A DNA stretch of 64,000 nt, from the NCBI RefSeq assembly GCF_008086115.1, contig NZ_VSIY01000004.1, forward strand, positions 124,001 through 188,000, in the 5' to 3' direction. The notes below the pieces were generated by a model. That model was not told the DNA's origin. It made no database searches and worked only from the letters and a program-made list of their open reading frames with translations. This stretch comes from Maritimibacter fusiformis (GTDB taxonomy: Bacteria; Pseudomonadota; Alphaproteobacteria; Rhodobacterales; Rhodobacteraceae). Positions 16,539 to 25,555 of this stretch are shown here, in pieces; positions within the stretch are counted from its first letter, which is position 1; every line of letters begins with the position of its first letter. Position numbers and translations under genes: made by a program.

Positions 16539-17321
16539 ATGCCCGCAAGCGATCTTCAGACCGTGACCGACGTCACCCATTGGGACGACAACCTGTTCTC
16601 GTTCCACGTCACCCGACCCGAAAGCCTGCGGTTCCGGTCCGGTGAGTTCGTGATGATCGGACTGCCCGACGACAACGGAAAACCGCTGCTGCGCGCCTAT
16701 TCCATCGCCGCGCCGTTCTGGGCGGATGAGCTGGAATTCTACTCCATCAAGGTCGAGAACGGCCCCCTGACCTCGCGTCTGCGCCACATCAAGCCCGGCG
16801 ACGAGATCATCCTGCGCCCCAAGCCCGTCGGCACGCTGGTGCACGACGCGCTCTTGCCCGGCAAGCGCCTCTGGCTGCTGGCCACCGGCACGGGGTTCGC
16901 GCCCTTCGCCTCGATCCTGCGCGATGTCGAGACCTATGAGCGTTTCGAACAGGTCATCGTCATGCACGCCTGCCGGACCGCCAGCGAACTGGCATACGGC
17001 GCCAGCGTTATCGCCGCGCTGCCGGAGACGCCGCTGGTCGATGAACTGTGCAACGGGCGCGTGCTTTATTATCCGACCACAACCCGGGAGCCGTCGGCGC
17101 AGATGGGGCGGATCACAGACACGATTGCCTCGGGGCAGGTGTTTCGCGACCTCGGCGTCGACGCCTTCGATCCGGCGCGGGACCGGGCGATGGTCTGCGG
17201 CAGCTATGCCTTCAACGTCGATGCCAAAGCGCTGCTGGAAAGGCTCGGTCTGCGCGAGGGCGCGAACAGCGAGCCGCGTGAGTTCGTGGTGGAAAAGGCG
17301 TTTGTCGGGGACGGGGTGTGA
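16539..17321 (+). CDS. ferredoxin--NADP reductase
   Basis: Bacterial-type FNR of 260 residues that exchanges electrons between ferredoxin and NADP(H). The FAD motif RAYS is at 52-55, the NADP motif GTGFAPF at 117-123, a CGSYAFN segment lies near the end and the C-terminus EFVVEKAFVGDGV is typical of subclass I FPR. The start at 16539 has CGGAGAG upstream; the longer frame from 16314 is inside the SDR gene. Its place beside a ferredoxin-dependent oxoacid oxidoreductase suggests it drains those electrons to NADP+, although a general FNR role is possible. Confidence 0.93.
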   Translation: MPASDLQTVTDVTHWDDNLFSFHVTRPESLRFRSGEFVMIGLPDDNGKPLLRAYSIAAPFWADELEFYSIKVENGPLTSRLRHIKPGDEIILRPKPVGTLVHDALLPGKRLWLLATGTGFAPFASILRDVETYERFEQVIVMHACRTASELAYGASVIAALPETPLVDELCNGRVLYYPTTTREPSAQMGRITDTIASGQVFRDLGVDAFDPARDRAMVCGSYAFNVDAKALLERLGLREGANSEPREFVVEKAFVGDGV

Positions 17322-17342
17322 CCGGGCGAACGAAAACGCCAT

Positions 17343-17374
17343 AAAAAAACCGCCGGACCTGACAGGCCCGGCGG
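17343..17374 (-). terminator. rho-independent terminator of asd
   Basis: Read on the minus strand, a 12-base stem with one mismatch (CCGCCGGGCCTG/CAGGTCCGGCGG, 17374-17350) is followed by seven T residues (17349-17343). It stands 25 bases after the asd stop codon. The AGGCCCGGCGG core is followed on the plus strand by no T-run, so it works mainly for asd. Confidence 0.88.
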
Positions 17375-17398
17375 CGATTTCCAGAAACCCGAAGAGAT

Positions 17399-18421
17399 CT
17401 AGCCCTTCTTCAGAACCTCGCGGCCCAGAAGTTCGGCGATCTGCACCGCGTTCAGCGCCGCGCCCTTGCGCAGATTGTCGGACACGCACCACAGGTTCAG
17501 CCCGTTCTCGATGGTCGAGTCCTGCCGGATACGGCTGATGAAGGTGGCATAATCGCCGGCGCATTCCACCGGGGTGACATAGCCACCGTCCTCGCGCTTG
17601 TCGACGACCAGGATGCCCGGCGCCTCGCGCAGGATGTCGCGGGCCTCGTCCTCGTCGAGGAAATCCTCGAACTCGATGTTGATCGCTTCGGAATGACCGA
17701 CGAACACCGGCACCCGCACGCAGGTGGCCGTGACCTTGATCTTCGGGTCGACGATCTTCTTGGTCTCGGCGACCATTTTCCATTCCTCCTTGGTCGAGCC
17801 GTCTTCGAGAAAGACGTCGATATGGGGAATGACGTTGAAGGCGATCTGCTTGGTGAACTTCGACGGCTCGCGTTCCTGACCCGGCACATACATGCCCTTG
17901 GTCTGGTCCCAAAGCTCGTCCATGCCTTCCTTGCCCGCGCCCGACACCGATTGATAGGTCGAGACCACGACGCGCTTGATCCGGGCGCGGTCATGCAGCG
18001 GTTTCAGCGCCACCACCATCTGCGCGGTCGAACAGTTGGGGTTGGCGATGATGTTCTTCTTGGAATAGCCGTGGATCGCCTCGGGGTTCACCTCGGGCAC
18101 GATCAGCGGCACCTGCGGGTCGTAGCGGTAGAGCGACGAGTTGTCGATCACCACACAGCCCGCCTTGGCGGCGATGGGCGCATATTTCTTCGTCGCGTCC
18201 GAACCGATGGCGAACAGCGCCATGTCCCAGCCGGTGAAGTCGAAGGTATCCAGATCCTTGGTCTTGAGGGTCTCGTCGCCAAAACTCACTTCGGTGCCGA
18301 GAGAGCGGCGCGAGGCGAGCGCGACGATCTCGTCGATCGGGAACTGGCGTTCGGCCAGAATGTTCAGCATTTCACGGCCCACGTTGCCCGTGGCGCCGCA
18401 GACGACGACCTTGTAGCCCAT
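17399..18421 (-). CDS. asd: aspartate-semialdehyde dehydrogenase
   Basis: Reduces aspartyl phosphate to aspartate semialdehyde with NADPH in the lysine/threonine/methionine and diaminopimelate pathway. The 340-residue protein begins MGYKVVVCGATGNVGREM (Rossmann motif GATGNVG, 9-15) and has the active-site cysteine C130 in NPNCSTAQM and the region VGHSEAINIEF. The ATG at 18421 is preceded by AAGGAG at nine bases; an in-frame start 12 codons upstream adds residues foreign to the family. It stands alone, with its own terminator. Confidence 0.97.
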   Translation of the reverse strand: MGYKVVVCGATGNVGREMLNILAERQFPIDEIVALASRRSLGTEVSFGDETLKTKDLDTFDFTGWDMALFAIGSDATKKYAPIAAKAGCVVIDNSSLYRYDPQVPLIVPEVNPEAIHGYSKKNIIANPNCSTAQMVVALKPLHDRARIKRVVVSTYQSVSGAGKEGMDELWDQTKGMYVPGQEREPSKFTKQIAFNVIPHIDVFLEDGSTKEEWKMVAETKKIVDPKIKVTATCVRVPVFVGHSEAINIEFEDFLDEDEARDILREAPGILVVDKREDGGYVTPVECAGDYATFISRIRQDSTIENGLNLWCVSDNLRKGAALNAVQIAELLGREVLKKG

Positions 18422-18800
18422 CTGGCTGTGCTCCTTCGTTGACTTCTTGGCGATCAAGACGCCCGGCTGATACCTGAAACCCCCCGAAGGTAAAAGGGGG
18501 GTGCACGCCGATTAACGTTGACTTCATCCCGATATGATGTGATGAGGCCGCAACTTTCTTGCGGCCGCGTGAGCCGCCCGCCGAGACGACCCCGGGTCGC
18601 CGGCACGGAAAGACATGAGGCGCGATGAACCGGATCGGTCGGCGTCACACAGGTTCCCACATCACGCAGGGGGGTCAACGGGCCGGACGGTGGCAGGGCA
18701 GGGGCCTTGCCGCGAGGCTGGACCGAACCTTTGCACTGACCGGGCGCATTCTGCGCCGCGGACCCGTCATGCGGCCCCTTGGCGCCGCGGAAAGAGATAC
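18422..18800. other. long intergenic region/leader upstream of the DEAD-box helicase
   Basis: About 380 bases without a convincing gene between divergent asd and the helicase. It contains a perfect eight-base stem-loop GGCCGCAA-CTTTC-TTGCGGCC (18546-18566) without a T-run, and a -10-like TATGAT near 18535 that would give the helicase a leader of about 260 bases. Long structured leaders are common for cold-regulated DEAD-box helicase genes. Open frames here have no ribosome sites or recognisable sequence. Confidence 0.45.
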
Positions 18801-20066
18801 ATGACTACATTCGACACGCTCGGGCTCGACCCGAAGCTGCTCGCCGCCGTGAAGGCCGCGGGCTATGACAAACCGACCCCGATCCAGATCGAGGCCATCC
18901 CGGCCGTTCTGGGCGGGCGCGACGTGATGGGCCTGGCCCAGACCGGCACCGGCAAGACGGCGGCGTTCGGCCTGCCCTTGATCCACAAGCTGATGACGTC
19001 GCACGACAAGCGCGAGCCGAAGACCACCCGCGCGCTGATCCTGGCGCCGACCCGTGAACTGGTCAGCCAGATCGCCGACCACCTCCGGGTCTACGTCAAG
19101 GGCACGCACATGAAGGTCGTCACCGTTGTCGGCGGTGTCTCGATCGGTCGCCAGGCCGAGAATCTGTCGCGCGGCACCGATATCCTTGTGGCGACGCCGG
19201 GCCGGCTGATCGACCTGATGGACCGCGGCGCGATCCGACTGGATGCCGCCACCTTCCTGGTGCTGGACGAGGCCGACCACATGCTCGACATGGGCTTCAT
19301 CCACGCGCTGCGCCGGATCGCGCCGAAGCTGGGCACGCCGCGTCAGACCATGCTGTTCTCGGCCACCATGCCCAAGCAGATGGAAGAGATCGCAGGCGCC
19401 TATCTGACCAGCCCGCTGCGGGTGCAGGTCGCCACCCCGGGCCGGGCCGCCGACAAGATCACCCAGGGCGTGCACTGGGCCGATGGCAAGGACCACAAGG
19501 TCACCTTGCTCAAGAACTACCTGAACGCCTCGCCCGAGGGTCTCGCGCTGGTCTTCGGGCGCACCAAGCACGGGGCCGAACGTCTGATGAAGCACCTTGT
19601 TTCGGAGGGCTACGACGCGGTGTCGATCCACGGCAACAAGTCGCAGGGCCAGCGTGACCGGGCGCTGAAGGCATTTCGTGACGGCCAGGCGCGTATCCTC
19701 GTCGCCACCGATGTTGCGGCGCGCGGCATCGACATTCCGGGGGTCAGCCACGTCTACAACTTCGACCTGCCGGAAGTGCCGGAAAACTACGTCCACCGGA
19801 TCGGGCGCACCGCGCGGGCAGGCGCCGATGGCGATGCCATCGCTTTTGTCGCAGGCGACGAGATCGGGCTTCTGCGCCAGATCGAGAAGACCATGAAGAT
19901 CGAGATCCCCGTGCTCGGCGGCAACCGGCCCGAAGAGGTCGCACCGGCCAAGCGTGGCGGGCGCGGTGGCGGCGGCGGCGGTGGCCGGCGCTCACAGCCG
20001 CATGCCAGTAAGCCGAAACCGCAGGGCGCGAAACGTCGTCGACCGCGCCAACGACGGGCGGCCTGA
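18801..20066 (+). CDS. DEAD-box ATP-dependent RNA helicase
   Basis: Unwinds RNA duplexes in ribosome assembly or mRNA turnover. The 421-residue protein has the Q motif (GYDKPTPIQ), AQTGTGKT, PTRELVSQ, TPGRL, DEADHMLDMGF, SATMP and the helicase C motifs (ATDVAARGIDIPG, YVHRIGRTARAG). The tail is Gly/Arg-rich then basic (about 380-421), as in RhlE-type proteins binding structured RNA. The start is the ATG at 18801, with AAAGAG just upstream. RhlE-like identity is likely, but several paralogues exist in this group. Confidence 0.95.
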   Translation: MTTFDTLGLDPKLLAAVKAAGYDKPTPIQIEAIPAVLGGRDVMGLAQTGTGKTAAFGLPLIHKLMTSHDKREPKTTRALILAPTRELVSQIADHLRVYVKGTHMKVVTVVGGVSIGRQAENLSRGTDILVATPGRLIDLMDRGAIRLDAATFLVLDEADHMLDMGFIHALRRIAPKLGTPRQTMLFSATMPKQMEEIAGAYLTSPLRVQVATPGRAADKITQGVHWADGKDHKVTLLKNYLNASPEGLALVFGRTKHGAERLMKHLVSEGYDAVSIHGNKSQGQRDRALKAFRDGQARILVATDVAARGIDIPGVSHVYNFDLPEVPENYVHRIGRTARAGADGDAIAFVAGDEIGLLRQIEKTMKIEIPVLGGNRPEEVAPAKRGGRGGGGGGGRRSQPHASKPKPQGAKRRRPRQRRAA

Positions 20067-20077
20067 CCGGATCGGGC

Positions 20078-21262
20078 TCAGTCGGTGCGGTCTTGCGAGA
20101 ACAGATAGATCGCCAGACCGATCACGACCGGGATGCCGAAGAACAGAAACAGCGTCTGGTAGGCGGCCACCGGGTCGCCTCCGGCGCTGGCGGCAGCAAA
20201 GACCGACCCCGAGGCGAACTGGAACACCCCGACGCCCCCGATCCCGAACAGATTGAGCAACGTCACCCCCCGACCCGTCAGATGCGCGGGAAAGAAGCTG
20301 CGCGCATGCGCCATGATCGCCGGAAAGGACGCGCCGAACAGACCGGCGGCGGCCAGCAGGATCGTGGCGCTGGCAACCCCGCTTTGCGGCCAGAGCCACA
20401 GCCCGAAGATGCACAGGGCCGACAGCGTGTTACCCCAGAAGACCACCCATTTGCGCGTGCCGAACACCCGGTCTAGCGGGCCATAAAGGACGTTGCCGAT
20501 GATCATCGCGATGCCCATCGCCAGCGTGACGAGCCCGATGCCGCTGGCGTCCAGCCCGTAGATGTCGCTCATGTAGGGGCCGGCCCAAAGCCCGCGCAAC
20601 CCTGCGGATGGGGCATAGCTGAAGAACTGGATCGGGATGATCAGCCACAGCGCCGGCATTTTCAGCAGCGTCAGCAAAGACCCCTTGGGCTCGCCCTCGG
20701 CAGAGGCAACGGGTGGCGGGTCCTGGACCAGGAACCAGACCAGCAGGGCGACGGTGATGGTGATTGCGGTCAGACCCCAAAGCGTCTCGCGCCAGCCGAA
20801 CGCCTCGACCGCCCAGGCCATCGGCAGGGAGCCCGCGATATTGCCGAACGCGCCGAATCCGATGGTTGCCCCGGCCAGCGTGCCGAACATGTTGGTCGAG
20901 AACATGCGCGCGAAGATGAAGAAGGACGCCATCAGGACCGGGGCGCAGGCGATTCCCAGCAGCACCATCGAGGCCTGGATGTGCCAGGGCGCACTGGCCA
21001 GCGCGAACAGCGCCGCACCACCGCCGCCACCAACGCCCAGCAGCACCGCCGCCGTGCGGCGTGGCCCGACATGGTCGAGCGCCCAACCCACCGGGATCTG
21101 CATCGCCGCGAAGGTCAGGAACCACAGGCCAGATGCGCGTGACAGGGCCTCGGCGCTGGCGCCGAGATCGGTGGACAGCACCGGCGTCATGACCGGCAGG
21201 AACGCGCGGTAGAACTGGCTCAGCACATAGGCCACCACCAGGGCTGCAAGTCCTGCGCGCAT
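20078..21262 (-). CDS. major facilitator superfamily transporter
   Basis: Twelve-helix carrier of 394 residues. The N-terminal half shows an MFS loop 2-3 motif variant (GWALDHVGPRRTA) and the second half the equivalent LYGPLDRVFGTRKW. The start at 21262 is preceded by GGGAGGA; the frame extends 18 codons upstream without a ribosome site. It converges on the helicase gene with an 11-base gap. No substrate can be inferred from motifs or neighbours. Confidence 0.9.
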   Translation of the reverse strand: MRAGLAALVVAYVLSQFYRAFLPVMTPVLSTDLGASAEALSRASGLWFLTFAAMQIPVGWALDHVGPRRTAAVLLGVGGGGGAALFALASAPWHIQASMVLLGIACAPVLMASFFIFARMFSTNMFGTLAGATIGFGAFGNIAGSLPMAWAVEAFGWRETLWGLTAITITVALLVWFLVQDPPPVASAEGEPKGSLLTLLKMPALWLIIPIQFFSYAPSAGLRGLWAGPYMSDIYGLDASGIGLVTLAMGIAMIIGNVLYGPLDRVFGTRKWVVFWGNTLSALCIFGLWLWPQSGVASATILLAAAGLFGASFPAIMAHARSFFPAHLTGRGVTLLNLFGIGGVGVFQFASGSVFAAASAGGDPVAAYQTLFLFFGIPVVIGLAIYLFSQDRTD

Positions 21263-21393
21263 GTCTGTCCTCCCTGATCCTGCCGGGGTCTGTCCGATTT
21301 CCGGCTTAACTGACACCGCTTTGACGGCCGTCGCAAGGGCGATCGTCCGCGCGGGTCAAGGCCGTTGCCGGTCTGGCGCGCAGCGGGCCGCGC

Positions 21394-21720
21394 CTAGTGT
21401 TGGCTGACGCGTTCGATATAGGCGCGCAGTTCCTCGGCTTCCTGCCGGGCCTCGCGAAGCCCGTCCATTGCGGCCCGCAATTCGGCTTCGGTCTGGTGCA
21501 ACTGGTTGGCCATCTCGGCCTCGCGCTGTTGCAGGTAGATGATCGCCTGATCGCGGGTTTCCTCGGCTTCGTGAAGCGACTGTGCCAGGCGGTCGATCTC
21601 GCCCATGTCGGCGCCCGCAACCCGCGTGAACCGATGGATCAGCCAGTGCGCGAACCACCCCAGCGCGAAGGCGACGAACAGGATGATCGCCGTCACGATG
21701 ATGAACTCGGTTCTGTTCAT
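21394..21720 (-). CDS. membrane-anchored coiled-coil protein (108 aa)
   Basis: Small protein with one N-terminal transmembrane helix (about 6-28, TEFIIVTAIILFVAFALGWF) followed by a continuous charged coiled coil (about 40-105) ending AYIERVSQH. The ribosome site AAGGAAAAGGGAT is good. It lies 15 bases downstream of the OmpA-family gene on the same strand and probably shares its transcript, suggesting an envelope-associated partner. No characterised family recognised. Confidence 0.8.
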   Translation of the reverse strand: MNRTEFIIVTAIILFVAFALGWFAHWLIHRFTRVAGADMGEIDRLAQSLHEAEETRDQAIIYLQQREAEMANQLHQTEAELRAAMDGLREARQEAEELRAYIERVSQH

Positions 21721-21735
21721 ATCCCTTTTCCTTGT

Positions 21736-23787
21736 CTAGCCGTCGTCGCCGCTGTCCGGGCGCGGTTTGGGCCGTTTGCCCTCAAGCTCCGGGTCCGCCA
21801 CAACCGGCGCCTCTGCACCGGCCGCCGTGTCTTCCCCAACGTCCGGTGCTGCCGTGTCGTCCGGCGTTTCTTCCCCATCGCCGGCTTCTGCGTCCGGCGT
21901 GTCGCCGTCACCGACTTCGCCTTCTTCGGGCGTGTCGGTCGGTGCGGCCTCTTCGGGTTCCCCGTTCCCGGTGCCGATCAGCCGGAATTCGATCCGGCGA
22001 TTGGCCTCGCGTCCCTCTTCGGTGTCGTTGTCCGCGATCGGGTTTTCCTCGCCATAGCCATGCGCGGTCAGGTTCGAGGTCAGCACCCGGCGCGCCAGAA
22101 GCGCGTTCACCACCGCGTCGGCCCGGCGTTGCGACAGGGCCTTGTTCATCTCTTCGCGGCCCTGGCTGTCGGTGTATCCGCCGATTTCCATTGCCACGTC
22201 GGGGCAAGCTTTCAGGATGCCGGCGATCTCGTCCAGCGACGCGGCCGAAGAGGCCTCGATATCGGCGGAGCCGGGCGGAAAGGTGATCTTGTCGGTCGCC
22301 ATCACCTTGTTGATGCTGGTGACGCATTCCTCCGGCGTGGGCAGAGCGGCGATCGGGTCAAAGCGTTCTTCGTAGGTGACGTTCACCCTGAAATCCTGCG
22401 CCTCGCCCAGTTTCTCCGACAGGATGCGCGATATCTCGGCGCTGGCGTTCTTGTCGCCGGTGACACCGCTGAGGTCCACGACCTCGGGCTGCACCACGGC
22501 GGCGCCGTTGGCCAGATGCGACAACGCCTCGACCGCGGCCAGTGCGCGCACCGACCAGCCGCGCGGCAGGGTCGGGTCGATGCGCATCGCGGCATAGACG
22601 TTCTCGACCCCGAAATGGGCGCGCGCAAAGCTCTCGGTGATGGCGCGCTCCTGCTCGTCCGCGATCCGGCCGCGCAGTTGCACCAGCCCCTCGGGGCTGA
22701 GGGTGGCGACGAACTCGGGCGGGCCGTCGCTGTCGCCGGTGCCCGAGATCGACACCGGATCGGGCAGCACGGCATGAAGCGAGAACACATCCGGCAGATC
22801 GGCCTCAAGCTCGCCGATGACACGGTCGAACAGGGCCTGCGGCGTATCGGCGGCGGCCACCAGGGTAACGTCGGCGTCGGAAAAGGTCAGCGAGCCGCCG
22901 CCCAGCTCGGACACCGCCCGGATGCCGCGCGCCACCGCGTCGGGCCATTGCGGCGACGGCACGCCCAGCCCGATGGTGCAGTCGGGCCGCCCGGACACGC
23001 CGGCTGCAATCCCCGCCGACACGATCGTGCCGCGCCCCCGCTCGGTATGGGCGGTGCAGGCGTCGAAGCGTGCCCCGGCGGCGTCGAGGGTAAAACGCAG
23101 CGTGAACGGCGTGATGACCGGACGCGGTGCCGAGATATGCAGCGCCACCCGCATCCCGCCCGGCGCCCGGCGCGACAGGTCCAGTTCCCACTGTTTCTTC
23201 TGTTCGGGCGAATCCGCCACCGCCTCGATCTCGACACGCTCTGCGTCCATCGAGATCTTGGCGCGGGGCAAGGTGGCAAGCGCTGCAAGCGCATAGTCCA
23301 GCGCCTCGGTCCAGCGGTCGGGCATCGGGTAGTCGGCGGTTTCCAGCAGGTCCGTCACATCGGTCTTGGCGGCGATCGCGGCCAGCGTGTCCGCCAGCGC
23401 CTCGCGGTCGACCGCGGCGGGGATCAGCCCGATCATCGACACGCCGCTTTCGTTGCGCAACATCTCGACCGAAAAGCGCGGCGGCGTGATCGCCTCTGCC
23501 GCCGGCACGTCCATCTCGTCGATCACCCGGCCGGAATCGACCACGCCGCCGGCGACCGACAGGGCCTTGAACCGGGTGGTCTCGTTCGGGGCGGTGCCGG
23601 ACAAAATGACCTGAAGCCCGGTGGTCTCGACCTTGGCCCAGTCCTGCCCCTCGAGCAGCAAGGCCCGTTCCACGCCTGACCGCGACGCCGATTCAATCGC
23701 GTTCACAGCGGTCAGAGCCGCCAGCAGCGAGACCCCGAAGGCCACGACGAAGATCGCTGGCGTCAGCACGAACTTGGACAGGCGCAT
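21736..23787 (-). CDS. large OmpA-family protein with BON-like repeats
   Basis: Envelope protein of 683 residues. An N-terminal hydrophobic segment (about 8-30) acts as signal or anchor. It is followed by several repeated BON-like alpha/beta units (about 40-480) and then an OmpA C-terminal peptidoglycan-binding domain (about 495-610) with GGYTDSQGREEMNKALSQRRA and ANRRIEFRLI. The last 70 residues are low-complexity Glu/Asp/Pro/Gly. The OmpA domain should bind peptidoglycan. The function of the large N-terminal part is unknown. Confidence 0.87.
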   Translation of the reverse strand: MRLSKFVLTPAIFVVAFGVSLLAALTAVNAIESASRSGVERALLLEGQDWAKVETTGLQVILSGTAPNETTRFKALSVAGGVVDSGRVIDEMDVPAAEAITPPRFSVEMLRNESGVSMIGLIPAAVDREALADTLAAIAAKTDVTDLLETADYPMPDRWTEALDYALAALATLPRAKISMDAERVEIEAVADSPEQKKQWELDLSRRAPGGMRVALHISAPRPVITPFTLRFTLDAAGARFDACTAHTERGRGTIVSAGIAAGVSGRPDCTIGLGVPSPQWPDAVARGIRAVSELGGGSLTFSDADVTLVAAADTPQALFDRVIGELEADLPDVFSLHAVLPDPVSISGTGDSDGPPEFVATLSPEGLVQLRGRIADEQERAITESFARAHFGVENVYAAMRIDPTLPRGWSVRALAAVEALSHLANGAAVVQPEVVDLSGVTGDKNASAEISRILSEKLGEAQDFRVNVTYEERFDPIAALPTPEECVTSINKVMATDKITFPPGSADIEASSAASLDEIAGILKACPDVAMEIGGYTDSQGREEMNKALSQRRADAVVNALLARRVLTSNLTAHGYGEENPIADNDTEEGREANRRIEFRLIGTGNGEPEEAAPTDTPEEGEVGDGDTPDAEAGDGEETPDDTAAPDVGEDTAAGAEAPVVADPELEGKRPKPRPDSGDDG

Positions 23788-23852
23788 CTTGGCTATGGTC
23801 CCGGGTTGTCCCTAAACTCCGCTTCCTTACGGCGGTTGCCGAGCGGTGGCAA

Positions 23853-24821
23853 TCAAAGGAGCGCGGCAGCGGCAAGAAACAGCACAGGGATCAACCCGGC
23901 ATCGCGGTTGGAGCGAAACAGGCGCAGGCAGGTTTCCGGCGCCTCGGTGTCAAGCTGGTTGAGCTGCCAGGCCATGTGCCAGCCCATGAACCACGCCCCG
24001 CCCAGCGCCACCACCAACGCCAGCACCGAGCGGTCGGGGGTAAAGGCCAGCACGATCGCCAGCGTCATCAAAAGGACCGTCGCCACAAGGAACCCGCGCA
24101 GCCACGGCACGGTGCGGTCGCCGAACAGGCGCGCGGTGGACTTCACTCCGATCAGCGCGTCGTCCTCCTTGTCCTGGTGCGCATAGATGGTGTCGTAGAA
24201 CAGCGTCCAGGCCATGCCCGCCGCATAGAGCGCCACCGCGGGCCAGCCCAGCGCGCCGGTATGGGCGGTGTAGGCGAGAAGCGCGCCCCAGTTGAACGCG
24301 ATGCCGAGAAAGACCTGCGGCCACCAGGTGAACCGCTTGGCGAACGGGTAGATCGCGACCGGGACCAGCGCGATCAGCCCCAGCAGGATCGCGTTGGGGT
24401 GGAAGGTGATCAGGATCAGGAAGGCGACAAGCGCCTGCGCCACGAGATAGCTCAGCGCCTGCCGCACGCTGACCTGCCCCGAGGGGATCGGGCGCGAGCG
24501 GGTGCGCTCGACCGCGCCGTCGATGTTGCGGTCGGTGATGTCGTTCCAGGTGCAGCCCGCGCCGCGCATCAGCCAGGCACCGATGCCGCAGCCCGCGAAG
24601 ATCCACAGATCCTGCCAGCCCGCCGAATTGGTCTGGCCGATGCCCAGGAGCAGCCCCCACCAGCACGGCAGCAGCAACAGCCATGTGCCGATCGGCCGGT
24701 CTGCGCGCGACAGACGCAGATAGGGTCGGGCCCAAAGCGGCGCCAGCCGGTCGACCCAGTTGCCCCGCACCGCGTCGGCAACCTGCCCTTTCGCCTCTGG
24801 CATCCCCGGTTGTGCCGCCAT
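23853..24821 (-). CDS. ubiA: 4-hydroxybenzoate polyprenyltransferase
   Basis: Integral membrane prenyltransferase that attaches the polyprenyl tail to 4-hydroxybenzoate in ubiquinone synthesis. The first aspartate motif N93-D94-x2-D97-x3-D101 (NDITDRNIDG) and the second (DTIYAHQDKEDD) are intact, and the YAxQDKxDD form matches UbiA. There are eight to nine hydrophobic helices in 322 residues. The ATG at 24821 gives MAAQPGMPEAKGQVADAV; nine codons more are open upstream but overlap the divergent rsmE start. Only 11 bases separate the two divergent start codons. Confidence 0.94.
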   Translation of the reverse strand: MAAQPGMPEAKGQVADAVRGNWVDRLAPLWARPYLRLSRADRPIGTWLLLLPCWWGLLLGIGQTNSAGWQDLWIFAGCGIGAWLMRGAGCTWNDITDRNIDGAVERTRSRPIPSGQVSVRQALSYLVAQALVAFLILITFHPNAILLGLIALVPVAIYPFAKRFTWWPQVFLGIAFNWGALLAYTAHTGALGWPAVALYAAGMAWTLFYDTIYAHQDKEDDALIGVKSTARLFGDRTVPWLRGFLVATVLLMTLAIVLAFTPDRSVLALVVALGGAWFMGWHMAWQLNQLDTEAPETCLRLFRSNRDAGLIPVLFLAAAALL

Positions 24822-24832
24822 AGTTTGCCCCC

Positions 24833-25555
24833 ATGATGGACCGCGCAAAAATCCGCCTCTTTGTAGACGCGCCCTTGGGTCAGGGGCAATCCGTCGATCT
24901 GAACCGCGACCAGGCGCACTACCTTTTCGGGGTGATGCGGCTGAAACCCGGCGCGTGCGTGGCGCTGTTCAACGGGCATGAGGGCGAGTGGACCGCCGAG
25001 GTGGCCGAGGCCGGCAAGCGCGCCGGGCGGCTGGTCTGTCTCGGGCAGGCGGCACCGCAGCTCGATCCGCCCGACCTTTGGCTGATGTTCGCCCCGATCA
25101 AGAAGGCACGCACCGATTTCATCGTCGAGAAGGCCGCCGAAATGGGTGCGGCGCGGATCGTACCGGTGCTGACCGAATACACCAATTCCGAACGGGTCCG
25201 GGTCGACCGGCTGCAAGCCCACGCGGTCGAGGCCGCCGAGCAATGCGGCGGCACCTTCGTGCCGGAGGTGGCCGAACCGCTCACGTTCGACCGGTTGCTG
25301 GAGGACTGGCCCGAGGACCGGCACATCATGTTCTGTGACGAGGGGCTGGCCGGCGCGTCGCGGGGACTGGCTGTGCATGATGGAAAATGGGCGATCCTGA
25401 TCGGTCCCGAAGGCGGCTTTTCCGGGCGTGAGCGCGAGCGCCTGCGCGCCATGCCGAACGCCCATCCGGTCAGCCTCGGCCCGCGCATCCTGCGCGCCGA
25501 TACCGCGGCGGTGGCGGCGCTGACCCTGTGGCAAACCACGATGGGGGACTGGTGA
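24833..25555 (+). CDS. rsmE: 16S rRNA (uracil(1498)-N(3))-methyltransferase
   Basis: Methylates U1498 of 16S rRNA with S-adenosylmethionine. The 240-residue protein has the N-terminal PUA-like domain (FVDAPLGQGQSVDLNRDQAHYL) and the C-terminal knot motifs LIGPEGGFSGRERERL and LGPRILRADTAAVAAL. There are tandem ATG codons at 24833 and 24836 with no ribosome site; a TAGTTT element six bases upstream suggests a leaderless mRNA. It ends overlapping the GNAT gene (TGATG). Confidence 0.95.
   Translation: MMDRAKIRLFVDAPLGQGQSVDLNRDQAHYLFGVMRLKPGACVALFNGHEGEWTAEVAEAGKRAGRLVCLGQAAPQLDPPDLWLMFAPIKKARTDFIVEKAAEMGAARIVPVLTEYTNSERVRVDRLQAHAVEAAEQCGGTFVPEVAEPLTFDRLLEDWPEDRHIMFCDEGLAGASRGLAVHDGKWAILIGPEGGFSGRERERLRAMPNAHPVSLGPRILRADTAAVAALTLWQTTMGDW

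Noticed and set aside
21397-23679. 760-codon plus-strand open frame opposite the OmpA-family gene
   Set aside because: Shadow frame; the minus-strand gene has a signal peptide and OmpA domain.
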